Positions 11,969 to 26,400 of a DNA stretch of 64,000 nt are shown in pieces; within the stretch, counting starts at the first letter, position 1, and each line of letters starts with the position of its first letter. A program made the position numbers and the translations under genes. The stretch lies in contig OZ059900.1 of NCBI GenBank assembly GCA_964057225.1, positions 4,722,501-4,786,500 on the forward strand, read 5' to 3'. The notes under the pieces are model-generated. The model ran no database searches, was not told where the DNA came from, and saw nothing but the letters and a program-made list of their open reading frames with translations. This stretch comes from Auanema rhodensis (Eukaryota > Nematoda > Chromadorea > Rhabditida > Rhabditidae).

Positions 11969-13728
11969 TTAGGTGGTATAGCTACCTGTTCACAAAAAAT
12001 TGGAAGTCCTGGTTACCATGCATCAAACCCATTAAGATTGTGTTTCTAGACTAATATGACCATGATGACTTCATTGAAATTCACAGTATTCTTCTATCTT
12101 CAACGGTATCCGAGTTACAAATCAAGATCACTTTCTTTGGATACTTAGGTGGTATAGCTACCTGTTCACAAAAAATTGGAAGTCTTGGTTACCATGCATC
12201 AAATCCTTTAAGATAGTGTTTCTAGACTAATATAACCATGGGGACTTTATTAAATTTCACAGTATTCTTCTATCTTTAACGGTATCCGAGTTACAAATCA
12301 AGATCACTTTCCTTGGATACTTAGGTGGTATAGCTACCTGTTCACAAAAAATTGGAAGTCCTGGTTACCATGCATCAAACCCATTAAGATTGTGTTTCTA
12401 GACTAATATAACCATGGGGACTTCATTAAATTTCACAGTATTCTTCTATCTTTAACGGTATCCGAGTTACAAATCAAGATCACTTTCTTTGGATACTTAG
12501 GTGGTATAGCTACCTGTTCACAAAAAATTCGAAGTCTTGGTTACCATGCATCAAATCCTTTAAGATAGTGTTTCTAGACTAATATAACCATGGGGACTTC
12601 CTTAAATTTAACAGTATTCTTCTATCTTCAACGGTATCCGAGTTACAAATCAAGATCACTTTCTTTGGATACTTAGGTGGTATAGCTACCTGTTCACAAA
12701 AAATTGGACGTCTTGGTTACCATGCATCAAACCCATTAAGATTGTGTTTCTAGACTAATATGACCATGATGACTTCATTAAATTTCACAGTATTCTTCTA
12801 TCTTCAACGGTATCCGAGTTACAAATCAAGATCACTTTCTTTGGATACTTAGGTGGTATAGCTACCTGTTCACAAAAAATTGGAAGTCCTGGTTACCATG
12901 CATCAAACCCATTAAGATTGTGTTTCTAGACTAATATGACCATGATGACTTCATTGAAATTCACAGTATTCTTCTATCTTCAACGGTATCCGAGTTACAA
13001 ATCAAGATCACTTTCTTTGGATACTTAGGTGGTATAGCTACCTGTTCACAAAAAATTGGAAGTCTTGGTTACCATGCATCAAATCCTTTAAGATAGTGTT
13101 TCTAGACTAATATAACCATGGGGACTTCATTAAATTTCACAGTATTCTTCTATCTTTAACGGTATCCGAGTTACAAATCAAGATCACTTTCCTTGGATAC
13201 TTAGGTGGTATAGCTACCTGTTCACAAAAAATTGGAAGTCCTGGTTACCATGCATCAAACCCATTAAGATTGTGTTTCTAGACTAATATAACCATGGGGA
13301 CTTCATTAAATTTCACAGTATTCTTCTATCTTTAACGGTATCCGAGTTACAAATCAAGATCACTTTCTTTGGATACTTAGGTGGTATAGCTACCTGTTCA
13401 CAAAAAATTCGAAGTCTTGGTTACCATGCATCAAATCCTTTAAGATAGTGTTTCTAGACTAATATAACCATGGGAACTTCCTTAAATTTAACAGTATTCT
13501 TCTATCTTCAACGGTATCCGAGTTACAAATCAAGATCACTTTCTTTGGATACTTAGGTGGTATAGCTACCTGTTCACAAAAAATTGGACGTCTTGGTTAC
13601 CATGCATCAAACCCATTAAGATTGTGTTTCTAGACTAATATGACCATGATGACTTCATTAAATTTCACAGTATTCTTCTATCTTCAACGGTATCCGAGTT
13701 ACAAATCAAGATCACTTTCTTTGGATAC
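11969..13728. repeat. 5-monomer HOR (880 bp), two tandem copies
   Basis: Monomers 69-73 and 74-78 both run B-I-J-F-D. The I unit combines GGAAGTCTT, AATCCTTTAAGATAG and a C-like tail with CTATCTTTAAC, and ends CCTTGG. The J unit has AACCCATTAAGATTG with AACCATGGGG. Differences seen between the two copies are GACTTTATT at 12241-12250 against GACTTCATT, and GGGAACTTC near 13471 against GGGGACTTC. A third copy lies 7.04 kb downstream at 20769-21648. Confidence 0.85.
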
Positions 13729-13904
13729 TTAGGTGGTATAGCTACCTGTTCACAAAAAATTGGAAGTCCTGGTTACCATGCATCAAACCCATTAAGATTG
13801 TGTTTCTAGACTAATATGACCATGATGACTTCATTAAATTTCACAGTATTCTTCTATCTTCAACGGTATCCGAGTTACAAATCAAGATCACTTTCTTTGG
13901 ATAC

Positions 13905-14960
13905 TTAGGTGGTGTAGCTACCTGTTCACAAAAAATTCGAAGTCTTGGTTACCATGCATCAAATCCTTTAAGATAGTGTTTCTAGACTAATATAACCATG
14001 GGGACTTCATTAAAATTAACAGTATTCTTTTATCTTTAACGGTATCCGAGTTACAAATCAAGATCACTTTCTTTGGATACTTAGGTGGTATTGCTACCTG
14101 TTCACAAAAAATTGGAAGTCCTGGTTACCATGCATCAAACCCATTAAGATTGTGTTTCTAGACTAATATGACCATGATGACTTCATTGAAATTCACAGTA
14201 TTCTTCTATCTTCAACGGTATCCGAGTTACAAATCAAGATCACTTTCCTTGGATACTTAGGTGGTATAGCTACCTGTTCACAAAAAATTGGAAGTCCTGG
14301 TTACCATGCATCAAACCCATTAAGATTGTGTTTCTAGACTAATATAACTATGGGGACTTCATTAAATTTCACAGTATTCTTCTATCTTTAACGGTATCCG
14401 AGTTACAAATCAAGATCACTTTCTTTGGATACTTAGGTGGTATAGCTACCTGTTCACAAAAAATTCGAAGTCTTGGTTACCATGCATCAAATCCTTTAAG
14501 ATAGTGTTTCTAGACTAATATAACCATGGGGACTTCCTTAAATTTAACAGTATTCTTCTATCTTCAACGGTATCCGAGTTACAAATCAAGATCACTTTCT
14601 TTGGATACTTAGGTGGTATAGCTACCTGTTCACAAAAAATTGGACGTCTTGGTTACCATGCATCAAACCCATTAAGATTGTGTTTCTAGACTAATATGAC
14701 CATGATGACTTCATTAAATTTCACAGTATTCTTCTATCTTCAACGGTATCCGAGTTACAAATCAAGATCACTTTCTTTGGATACTTAGGTGGTATAGCTA
14801 CCTGTTCACAAAAAATTGGAAGTCCTGGTTACCATGCATCAAACCCATTAAGATTGTGTTTCTAGACTAATATGACCATGATGACTTCATTAAATTTCAC
14901 AGTATTCTTCTATCTTCAACGGTATCCGAGTTACAAATCAAGATCACTTTCTTTGGATAC
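13905..14960. repeat. 6-monomer HOR (1056 bp), single copy
   Basis: Monomers 80-85 run A-B-H-F-D-G. B ends in CCTTGG and is followed by H, which is marked by AACTATGGGG and by CTATCTTTAAC. The pairing of a CCTTGG end with H in the next unit recurs in every copy, so the block moves as a linked group. A has a private G at 13914 (GGTGTAGC). The preceding monomer (13729) is a G. Confidence 0.84.
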
Positions 14961-16368
14961 TTAGGTGGTATAGCTACCTGTTCACAAAAAATTCGAAGTC
15001 TTGGTTACCATGCATCAAATCCTTTAAGATAGTGTTTCTAGACTAATATAACCATGGGGACTTCATTAAAATTAACAGTATTCTTTTATCTTTAACGGTA
15101 TCCGAGTTACAAATCAAGATCACTTTCTTTGGATACTTAGGTGGTATTGCTACCTGTTCACAAAAAATTGGAAGTCCTGGTTACCATGCATCAAACCCAT
15201 TAAGAGTGTGTTTCTAGACTAATATGACCATGATGACTTCATTGAAATTCACAGTATTCTTCTATCTTCAACGGTATCCGAGTTACAAATCAAGATCACT
15301 TTCTTTGGATACTTAGGTGGTATAGCTACCTGTTCACAAAAAATTCGAAGTCTTGGTTACCATGCATCAAATCCTTTAAGATAGTGTTTCTAGACTAATA
15401 TAACCATGGGGACTTCATTAAATTTCACAGTATTCTTCTATCTTCAACGGTATCCGAGTTACAAATCAAGATCACTTTCTTTGGATACTTAGGTGGTATA
15501 GCTACCTGTTCACAAAAAATTCGAAGTCTTGGTTACCATGCATCAAATCCTTTAAGATAGTGTTTCTAGACTAATATAACCATGGGGACTTCATTAAATT
15601 TCACAGTATTCTTCTATCTTCAACGGTATCCGAGTTACAAATCAAGATCACTTTCTTTGGATACTTAGGTGGTATAGCTACCTGTTCACAAAAAATTCGA
15701 AGTCTTGGTTACCATGCATCAAATCCTTTAAGATAGTGTTTCTAGACTAATATAACCATGGGGACTTCATTAAAATTAACAGTATTCTTTTATCTTTAAC
15801 GGTATCCGAGTTACAAATCAAGATCACTTTCTTTGGATACTTAGGTGGTATAGCTACCTGTTCACAAAAAATTGGAAGTCCTGGTTACCATGCATCAAAC
15901 CCATTAAGATTGTGTTTCTAGACTAATATGACCATGATGACTTCATTGAAAATCACAGTATTCTTCTATCTTCAACGGTATCCGAGTTACAAATCAAGAT
16001 CACTTTCTTTGGATACTTAGGTGGTATAGCTACCTGTTCACAAAAAATTCGAAGTCTTGGTTACCATGCATCAAATCCTTTAAGATAGTGTTTCTAGACT
16101 AATATAACCATGGGGACTTCATTAAATTTCACAGTATTCTTCTATCTTCAACGGTATCCGAGTTACAAATCAAGATCACTTTCTTTGGATACTTAGGTTG
16201 TATAGCTACCTGTTCACAAAAAATTGGACGTCTTGGTTACCATGCATCAAACCCATTAAGATTGTGTTTCTAGACTAATATGACCATGATGACTTCATTA
16301 AATTTCACAGTATTCTTCTATCTTCAACGGTATCCGAGTTACAAATCAAGATCACTTTCTTTGGATAC
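14961..16368. repeat. Eight-monomer partial copy of the 11-monomer block
   Basis: Monomers 86-93 run A-B-C-C-A-B2-C-D2, matching the first eight units at 1 and 8097, and then change to G-A-B-C-D2-C-A-E-D. B at 15137 has a private change (AAGAGTGTG at about 15200). It directly follows the 6-monomer HOR. The end of that unit (G-A-B) and the start of this one (A-B-C) overlap in class order, so an exchange between the two HOR types could have occurred in the shared A-B pair. Confidence 0.78.
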
Positions 16369-18304
16369 TTAGGTGGTATAGCTACCTGTTCACAAAAAAT
16401 TGGAAGTCCTGGTTACCATGCATCAAACCCATTAAGATTGTGTTTCTAGACTAATATGACCATGATGACTTCATTAAATTTCACAGTATTCTTCTATCTT
16501 CAACGGTATCCGAGTTACAAATCAAGATCACTTTCTTTGGATACTTAGGTGGTATAGCTACCTGTTCACAAAAAATTCGAAGTCTTGGTTACCATGCATC
16601 AAATCCTTTAAGATAGTGTTTCTAGACTAATATAACCATGGGGACTTCATTAAAATTAACAGTATTCTTTTATCTTTAACGGTATCCGAGTTACAAATCA
16701 AGATCACTTTCTTTGGATACTTAGGTGGTATTGCTACCTGTTCACAAAAAATTGGAAGTCCTGGTTACCATGCATCAAACCCATTAAGATTGTGTTTCTA
16801 GACTAATATGACCATGATGACTTCATTGAAATTCACAGTATTCTTCTATCTTCAACGGTATCCGAGTTACAAATCAAGATCACTTTCTTTGGATACTTAG
16901 GTGGTATAGCTACCTGTTCACAAAAAATTCGAAGTCTTGGTTACCATGCATCAAATCCTTTAAGATAGTGTTTCTAGACTAATATAACCATGGGGACTTC
17001 ATTAAATTTCACAGTATTCTTCTATCTTCAACGGTATCCGAGTTACAAATCAAGATCACTTTCTTTGGATACTTAGGTTGTATAGCTACCTGTTCACAAA
17101 AAATTGGACGTCTTGGTTACCATGCATCAAACCCATTAAGATTGTGTTTCTAGACTAATATGACCATGATGACTTCATTAAATTTCACAGTATTCTTCTA
17201 TCTTCAACGGTATCCGAGTTACAAATCAAGATCACTTTCTTTGGATACTTAGGTGGTATAGCTACCTGTTCACAAAAAATTCGAAGTCTTGGTTACCATG
17301 CATCAAATCCTTTAAGATAGTGTTTCTAGACTAATATAACCATGGGGACTTCATTAAATTTCACAGTATTCTTCTATCTTCAACGGTATCCGAGTTACAA
17401 ATCAAGATCACTTTCTTTGGATACTTAGGTGGTATAGCTACCTGTTCACAAAAAATTCGAAGTCTTGGTTACCATGCATCAAATCCTTTAAGATAGTGTT
17501 TCTAGACTAATATAACCATGGGGACTTCATTAAAATTAACAGTATTCTTTTATCTTTAACGGTATCCGAGTTACAAATCAAGATCACTTTCTTTGGATAC
17601 TTAGGTGGTATAGCTACCTGTTCACAAAAAATTGGAAGTCCTGGTTACCATGCATCAAACCCATTAAGATAGTGTTTCTAGACTAATATAACCATGGGGA
17701 CTTCATTAAATTTCACAGTATTCTTCTATCTTCAACGGTATCCGAGTTACAAATCAAGATCACTTTCTTTGGATACTTAGGTGGTATAGCTACCTGTTCA
17801 CAAAAAATTGGACGTCTTGGTTACCATGCATCAAACCCATTAAGATTGTGTTTCTAGACTAATATGACCATGATGACTTCATTAAATTTCACAGTATTCT
17901 TCTATCTTCAACGGTATCCGAGTTACAAATCAAGACCACTTTCTTTGGATACTTAGGTGGTATAGCTACCTGTTCACAAAAAATTGGAAGTCCTGGTTAC
18001 CATGCATCAAACCCATTAAGATTGTGTTTCTAGACTAATATAACTATGGGGACTTCATTAAATTTCACAGTATTCTTCTATCTTTAACGGTATCCGAGTT
18101 ACAAATCAAGATCACTTTCTTTGGATACTTAGGTGGTATAGCTACCTGTTCACAAAAAATTCGAAGTCTTGGTTACCATGCATCAAATCCTTTAAGATAG
18201 TGTTTCTAGACTAATATAACCATGGGGACTTCCTTAAATTTAACAGTATTCTTCTATCTTCAACGGTATCCGAGTTACAAATCAAGATCACTTTCTTTGG
18301 ATAC

Positions 18305-19008
18305 TTAGGTGGTATAGCTACCTGTTCACAAAAAATTGGACGTCTTGGTTACCATGCATCAAACCCATTAAGATTGTGTTTCTAGACTAATATGACCATG
18401 ATGACTTCATTAAATTTCACAGTATTCTTCTATCTTCAACGGTATCCGAGTTACAAATCAAGATCACTTTCTTTGGATACTTAGGTGGTATAGCTACCTG
18501 TTCACAAAAAATTGGACGTCTTGGTTACCATTCATCAAACCCATTAAGATTGTGTTTCTAGACTAATATGACCATGATGACTTCATTAAATTTCACAGTA
18601 TTCTTCTATCTTCAACGGTATCCGAGTTACAAATCAAGATCACTTTCTTTGGATACTTAGGTGGTATAGCTACCTGTTCACAAAAAATTGGAAGTCCTGG
18701 TTACCATGCATCAAACCCATTAAGATTGTGTTTCTAGACTAATATGACCATGATGATTTCATTAAATTTCACAGTATTCTTCTATCTTCAACGGTATCCG
18801 AGTTACAAATCAAGATCACTTTCTTTGGATACTTAGGTGGTATAGCTACCTGTTCACAAAAAATTCGAAGTCTTGGTTACCATGCATCAAATCCTTTAAG
18901 ATAGTGTTTCTAGACTAATATAACCATGGGGACTTCATTAAAATTAACAGTATTCTTTTATCTTTAACGGTATCCGAGTTACAAATCAAGATCACTTTCT
19001 TTGGATAC
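18305..19008. repeat. D-D-K-A cluster, copy 1
   Basis: Monomers 105-108 are D, a D variant with ATTCAT replacing ATGCAT, K (GATGATTTC) and A. The first three recur at 20241-20768 (monomers 116-118) with the same private changes, 11 monomers (1936 bp) downstream. K and the ATTCAT D variant also appear close together at 11089-11792, but separated by a B. The private changes show common descent of the three clusters. Confidence 0.75.
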
Positions 19009-20240
19009 TTAGGTGGTATAGCTACCTGTTCACAAAAAATTGGAAGTCCTGGTTACCATGCATCAAACCCATTAAGATTGTGTTTCTAGACTAATATGAC
19101 CATGATGACTTCATTAAATTTCACAGTATTCTTCTATCTTTAACGGTATCCGAGTTACAAATCAAGATCACTTTCTTTGGATACTTAGGTGGTATAGCTA
19201 CCTGTTCACAAAAAATTCGAAGTCTTGGTTACCATGCATCAAATCCTTTAAGATAGTGTTTCTAGACTAATATAACCATGGGGACTTCCTTAAATTTAAC
19301 AGTATTCTTCTATCTTCAACGGTATCCGAGTTACAAATCAAGATCACTTTCTTTGGATACTTAGGTGGTATAGCTACCTGTTCACAAAAAATTGGACGTC
19401 TTGGTTACCATGCATCAAACCCATTAAGATTGTGTTTCTAGACTAATATGACCATGATGACTTCATTAAATTTCACAGTATTCTTCTATCTTCAACGGTA
19501 TCCGAGTTACAAATCAAGATCACTTTCTTTGGATACTTAGGTGGTATAGCTACCTGTTCACAAAAAATTGGAAGTCCTGGTTACCATGCATCAAACCCAT
19601 TAAGATTGTGTTTCTAGACTAATATGACCATGATGACTTCATTAAATTTCACAGTATTCTTCTATCTTCAACGGTATCCGAGTTACAAATCAAGATCACT
19701 TTCTTTGGATACTTAGGTGGTATAGCTACCTGTTCACAAAAAATTGGAAGTCCTGGTTACCATGCATCAAACCCATTAAGATTGTGTTTCTAGACTAATA
19801 TGACCATGGGGACTTCATTAAATTTCACAGTATTCTTCTATCTTCAACGGTATCCGAGTTACAAATCAAGATCACTTTCTTTGGATACTTAGGTGGTATA
19901 GCTACCTGTTCACAAAAAATTCGAAGTCTTGGTTACCATGCATCAAATCCTTTAAGATAGTGTTTCTAGACTAATATAAGCATGGGGACTTCATTAAAAT
20001 TAACAGTATTCTTTTATCTTTAACGGTATCCGAGTTACAAATCAAGATCACTTTCTTTGGATACTTAGGTGGTATAGCTACCTGTTCACAAAAAATTGGA
20101 AGTCCTGGTTACCATGCATCAAACCCATTAAGATAGTGTTTCTAGACTAATATAACCATGGGGACTTCATTAAATTTCACAGTATTCTTCTATCTTCAAC
20201 GGTATCCGAGTTACAAATCAAGATCACTTTCTTTGGATAC

Positions 20241-20768
20241 TTAGGTGGTATAGCTACCTGTTCACAAAAAATTGGACGTCTTGGTTACCATGCATCAAAC
20301 CCATTAAGATTGTGTTTCTAGACTAATATGACCATGATGACTTCATTAAATTTCACAGTATTCTTCTATCTTCAACGGTATCCGAGTTACAAATCAAGAT
20401 CACTTTCTTTGGATACTTAGGTGGTATAGCTACCTGTTCACAAAAAATTGGACGTCTTGGTTACCATTCATCAAACCCATTAAGATTGTGTTTCTAGACT
20501 AATATGACCATGATGACTTCATTAAATTTCACAGTATTCTTCTATCTTCAACGGTATCCGAGTTACAAATCAAGATCACTTTCTTTGGATACTTAGGTGG
20601 TATAGCTACCTGTTCACAAAAAATTGGAAGTCCTGGTTACCATGCATCAAACCCATTAAGATTGTGTTTCTAGACTAATATGACCATGATGATTTCATTA
20701 AATTTCACAGTATTCTTCTATCTTCAACGGTATCCGAGTTACAAATCAAGATCACTTTCTTTGGATAC
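20241..20768. repeat. D-D-K cluster, copy 2
   Basis: Monomers 116-118 repeat D, the D variant with ATTCAT and K, as at 18305. The following unit at 20769 is a B with GGAAGTCTT, and it opens the third copy of the B-I-J-F-D unit. The E unit in front (20065) and the A at 19889 (private G in ATAAGCATGG) connect it to the A-E dimers seen at the left of the window. Confidence 0.72.
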
Positions 20769-21648
20769 TTAGGTGGTATAGCTACCTGTTCACAAAAAAT
20801 TGGAAGTCTTGGTTACCATGCATCAAACCCATTAAGATTGTGTTTCTAGACTAATATGACCATGATGACTTCATTGAAATTCACAGTATTCTTCTATCTT
20901 CAACGGTATCCGAGTTACAAATCAAGATCACTTTCTTTGGATACTTAGGTGGTATAGCTACCTGTTCACAAAAAATTGGAAGTCTTGGTTACCATGCATC
21001 AAATCCTTTAAGATAGTGTTTCTAGACTAATATAACCATGGGGACTTCATTAAATTTCACAGTATTCTTCTATCTTTAACGGTATCCGAGTTACAAATCA
21101 AGATCACTTTCCTTGGATACTTAGGTGGTATAGCTACCTGTTCACAAAAAATTGGAAGTCCTGGTTACCATGCATCAAACCCATTAAGATTGTGTTTCTA
21201 GACTAATATAACCATGGGGACTTCATTAAATTTCACAGTATTCTTCTATCTTTAACGGTATCCGAGTTACAAATCAAGATCACTTTCTTTGGATACTTAG
21301 GTGGTATAGCTACCTGTTCACAAAAAATTCGAAGTCTTGGTTACCATGCATCAAATCCTTTAAGATAGTGTTTCTAGACTAATATAACCATGGGGACTTC
21401 CTTAAATTTAACAGTATTCTTCTATCTTCAACGGTATCCGAGTTACAAATCAAGATCACTTTCTTTGGATACTTAGGTGGTATAGCTACCTGTTCACAAA
21501 AAATTGGACGTCTTGGTTACCATGCATCAAACCCATTAAGATTGTGTTTCTAGACTAATATGACCATGATGACTTCATTAAATTTCACAGTATTCTTCTA
21601 TCTTCAACGGTATCCGAGTTACAAATCAAGATCACTTTCTTTGGATAC
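20769..21648. repeat. 5-monomer HOR (880 bp), dispersed copy 3
   Basis: Monomers 119-123 run B-I-J-F-D as at 11969-13728. The first unit has GGAAGTCTT instead of GGAAGTCCT, and the I unit has the common GACTTCATT. It ends exactly where the tandem pair of 6-monomer HORs begins. Confidence 0.82.
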
Positions 21649-23760
21649 TTAGGTGGTATAGCTACCTGTTCACAAAAAATTCGAAGTCTTGGTTACCATG
21701 CATCAAATCCTTTAAGATAGTGTTTCTAGACTAATATAACCATGGGGACTTCATTAAAATTAACAGTATTCTTTTATCTTTAACGGTATCCGAGTTACAA
21801 ATCAAGATCACTTTCTTTGGATACTTAGGTGGTATTGCTACCTGTTCACAAAAAATTGGAAGTCCTGGTTACCATGCATCAAACCCATTAAGATTGTGTT
21901 TCTAGACTAATATGACCATGATGACTTCATTGAAATTCACAGTATTCTTCTATCTTCAACGGTATCCGAGTTACAAATCAAGATCACTTTCCTTGGATAC
22001 TTAGGTGGTATAGCTACCTGTTCACAAAAAATTGGAAGTCCTGGTTACCATGCATCAAACCCATTAAGATTGTGTTTCTAGACTAATATAACTATGGGGA
22101 CTTCATTAAATTTCACAGTATTCTTCTATCTTTAACGGTATCCGAGTTACAAATCAAGATCACTTTCTTTGGATACTTAGGTGGTATAGCTACCTGTTCA
22201 CAAAAAATTCGAAGTCTTGGTTACCATGCATCAAATCCTTTAAGATAGTGTTTCTAGACTAATATAACCATGGGGACTTCCTTAAATTTAACAGTATTCT
22301 TCTATCTTCAACGGTATCCGAGTTACAAATCAAGATCACTTTCTTTGGATACTTAGGTGGTATAGCTACCTGTTCACAAAAAATTGGACGTCTTGGTTAC
22401 CATGCATCAAACCCATTAAGATTGTGTTTCTAGACTAATATGACCATGATGACTTCATTAAATTTCACAGTATTCTTCTATCTTCAACGGTATCCGAGTT
22501 ACAAATCAAGATCACTTTCTTTGGATACTTAGGTGGTATAGCTACCTGTTCACAAAAAATTGGAAGTCCTGGTTACCATGCATCAAACCCATTAAGATTG
22601 TGTTTCTAGACTAATATGACCATGATGACTTCATTAAATTTCACAGTATTCTTCTATCTTCAACGGTATCCGAGTTACAAATCAAGATCACTTTCTTTGG
22701 ATACTTAGGTGGTATAGCTACCTGTTCACAAAAAATTCGAAGTCTTGGTTACCACGCATCAAATCCTTTAAGATAGTGTTTCTAGACTAATATAACCATG
22801 GGGACTTCATTAAAATTAACAGTATTCTTTTATCTTTAACGGTATCCGAGTTACAAATCAAGATCACTTTCTTTGGATACTTAGGTGGTATTGCTACCTG
22901 TTCACAAAAAATTGGAAGTCCTGGTTACCATGCATCAAACCCATTAAGATTGTGTTTCTAGACTAATATGACCATGATGACTTCATTGAAATTCACAGTA
23001 TTCTTCTATCTTCAACGGTATCCGAGTTACAAATCAAGATCACTTTCCTTGGATACTTAGGTGGTATAGCTACCTGTTCACAAAAAATTGGAAGTCCTGG
23101 TTACCATGCATCAAACCCATTAAGATTGTGTTTCTAGACTAATATAACTATGGGGACTTCATTAAATTTCACAGTATTCTTCTATCTTTAACGGTATCCG
23201 AGTTACAAATCAAGATCACTTTCTTTGGATACTTAGGTGGTATAGCTACCTGTTCACAAAAAATTCGAAGTCTTGGTTACCATGCATCAAATCCTTTAAG
23301 ATAGTGTTTCTAGACTAATATAACCATGGGGACTTCCTTAAATTTAACAGTATTCTTCTATCTTCAACGGTATCCGAGTTACAAATCAAGATCACTTTCT
23401 TTGGATACTTAGGTGGTATAGCTACCTGTTCACAAAAAATTGGACGTCTTGGTTACCATGCATCAAACCCATTAAGATTGTGTTTCTAGACTAATATGAC
23501 CATGATGACTTCATTAAATTTCACAGTATTCTTCTATCTTCAACGGTATCCGAGTTACAAATCAAGATCACTTTCTTTGGATACTTAGGTGGTATAGCTA
23601 CCTGTTCACAAAAAATTGGAAGTCCTGGTTACCATGCATCAAACCCATTAAGATTGTGTTTCTAGACTAATATGACCATGATGACTTCATTAAATTTCAC
23701 AGTATTCTTCTATCTTCAACGGTATCCGAGTTACAAATCAAGATCACTTTCTTTGGATAC
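21649..23760. repeat. 6-monomer HOR (1056 bp), two tandem copies
   Basis: Monomers 124-129 and 130-135 both run A-B-H-F-D-G, with the CCTTGG end of B before each H. The only difference I noticed is a C in CCACGCATC at about 22755. The same unit stands alone at 13905-14960 and 26401-27456. Two near-identical tandem copies suggest that this is one of the most recently amplified parts of the left domain. Confidence 0.87.
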
Positions 23761-24112
23761 TTAGGTGGTATTGCTACCTGTTCACAAAAAATTGGAAGTC
23801 CTGGTTACCATGCATCAAACCCATTAAGATTGTGTTTCTAGACTAATATGACCATGATGACTTCATTGAAATTCACAGTATTCTTCTATCTTCAACGGTA
23901 TCCGAGTTACAAATCAAGATCACTTTCTTTGGATACTTAGGTGGTATTGCTACCTGTTCACAAAAAATTCGAAGTCCTGGTTACCATGCATCAAATCCTT
24001 TAAGATAGTGTTTCTAGACTAATATAACCATGGGGACTTCATTAAAATTAACAGTATTCTTTTATCTTTAACGGTATCCGAGTTACAAATCAAGATCACT
24101 TTCTTTGGATAC

Positions 24113-26048
24113 TTAGGTGGTATTGCTACCTGTTCACAAAAAATTGGAAGTCCTGGTTACCATGCATCAAACCCATTAAGATTGTGTTTCTAGACTAATA
24201 TGACCATGATGACTTCATTGAAATTCACAGTATTCTTCTATCTTCAACGGTATCCGAGTTACAAATCAAGATCACTTTCTTTGGATACTTAGGTGGTATA
24301 GCTACCTGTTCACAAAAAATTCGAAGTCTTGGTTACCATGCATCAAATCCTTTAAGATAGTGTTTCTAGACTAATATAACCATGGGGACTTCATTAAATT
24401 TCACAGTATTCTTCTATCTTCAACGGTATCCGAGTTACAAATCAAGATCACTTTCTTTGGATACTTAGGTGGTATAGCTACCTGTTCACAAAAAATTCGA
24501 AGTCTTGGTTACCATGCATCAAATCCTTTAAGATAGTGTTTCTAGACTAATATAACCATGGGGACTTCATTAAATTTCACAGTATTCTTCTATCTTCAAC
24601 GGTATCCGAGTTACAAATCAAGATCACTTTCTTTGGATACTTAGGTGGTATAGCTACCTGTTCACAAAAAATTCGAAGTCTTGGTTACCATGCATCAAAT
24701 CCTTTAAGATAGTGTTTCTAGACTAATATAACCATGGGGACTTCATTAAAATTAACAGTATTCTTTTATCTTTAACGGTATCCGAGTTACAAATCAAGAT
24801 CACTTTCTTTGGATACTTAGGTGGTATAGCTACCTGTTCACAAAAAATTCGAAGTCTTGGTTACCATGCATCAAATCCTTTAAGATAGTGTTTCTAGACT
24901 AATATAACCATGGGGACTTCATTAAAATTAACAGTATTCTTTTATCTTTAACGGTATCCGAGTTACAAATCAAGATCACTTTCTTTGGATACTTAGGTGG
25001 TATAGCTACCTGTTCACAAAAAATTGGAAGTCCTGGTTACCATGCATCAAACCCATTAAGATTGTGTTTCTAGACTAATATGACCATGATGACTTCATTG
25101 AAAATCACAGTATTCTTCTATCTTCAACGGTATCCGAGTTACAAATCAAGATCACTTTCTTTGGATACTTAGGTGGTATAGCTACCTGTTCACAAAAAAT
25201 TCGAAGTCTTGGTTACCATGCATCAAATCCTTTAAGATAGTGTTTCTAGACTAATATAACCATGGGGACTTCTATAAATTTCACAGTATTCTTCTATCTT
25301 CAACGGTATCCGAGTTACAAATCAAGATCACTTTCTTTGGATACTTAGGTTGTATAGCTACCTGTTCACAAAAAATTGGACGTCTTGGTTACCATGCATC
25401 AAACCCATTAAGATTGTGTTTCTAGACTAATATGACCATGATGACTTCATTAAATTTCACAGTATTCTTCTATCTTCAACGGTATCCGAGTTACAAATCA
25501 AGATCACTTTCTTTGGATACTTAGGTGGTATAGCTACCTGTTCACAAAAAATTCGAAGTCTTGGTTACCATGCATCAAATCCTTTAAGATAGTGTTTCTA
25601 GACTAATATAACCATGGGGACTTCATTAAATTTCACAGTATTCTTCTATCTTCAACGGTATCCGAGTTACAAATCAAGATCACTTTCTTTGGATACTTAG
25701 GTGGTATAGCTACCTGTTCACAAAAAATTCGAAGTCTTGGTTACCATGCATCAAATCCTTTAAGATAGTGTTTCTAGACTAATATAACCATGGGGACTTC
25801 ATTAAAATTAACAGTATTCTTTTATCTTTAACGGTATCCGAGTTACAAATCAAGATCACTTTCTTTGGATACTTAGGTGGTATAGCTACCTGTTCACAAA
25901 AAATTGGAAGTCCTGGTTACCATGCATCAAACCCATTAAGATAGTGTTTCTAGACTAATATAACCATGGGGACTTCATTAAATTTCACAGTATTCTTCTA
26001 TCTTCAACGGTATCCGAGTTACAAATCAAGATCACTTTCTTTGGATAC
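24113..26048. repeat. 11-monomer block with an extra A (B-C-C-A-A-B2-C-D2-C-A-E)
   Basis: Monomers 138-148 follow the order of the block at 1-1936, except that A is duplicated (24641 and 24817). In that block a single A precedes B2. The C unit at 25169 has a local scramble (TTCTATAAATTTCAC for TTCATTAAATTTCAC, near 25271). The unit before the block (23937) is an A with TATTGC and CGAAGTCCT, a small B/A mosaic standing in the place of the leading A. Confidence 0.8.
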
Positions 26049-26400
26049 TTAGGTGGTATAGCTACCTGTTCACAAAAAATTGGACGTCTTGGTTACCATG
26101 CATCAAACCCATTAAGATTGTGTTTCTAGACTAATATGACCATGATGACTTCATTAAATTTCACAGTATTCTTCTATCTTCAACGGTATCCGAGTTACAA
26201 ATCAAGATCACTTTCTTTGGATACTTAGGTGGTATAGCTACCTGTTCACAAAAAATTGGAAGTCCTGGTTACCATGCATCAAACCCATTAAGATTGTGTT
26301 TCTAGACTAATATGACCATGATGACTTCATTGAAATCCACAGTATTCTTCTATCTTCAACGGTATCCGAGTTACAAATCAAGATCACTTTCTTTGGATAC

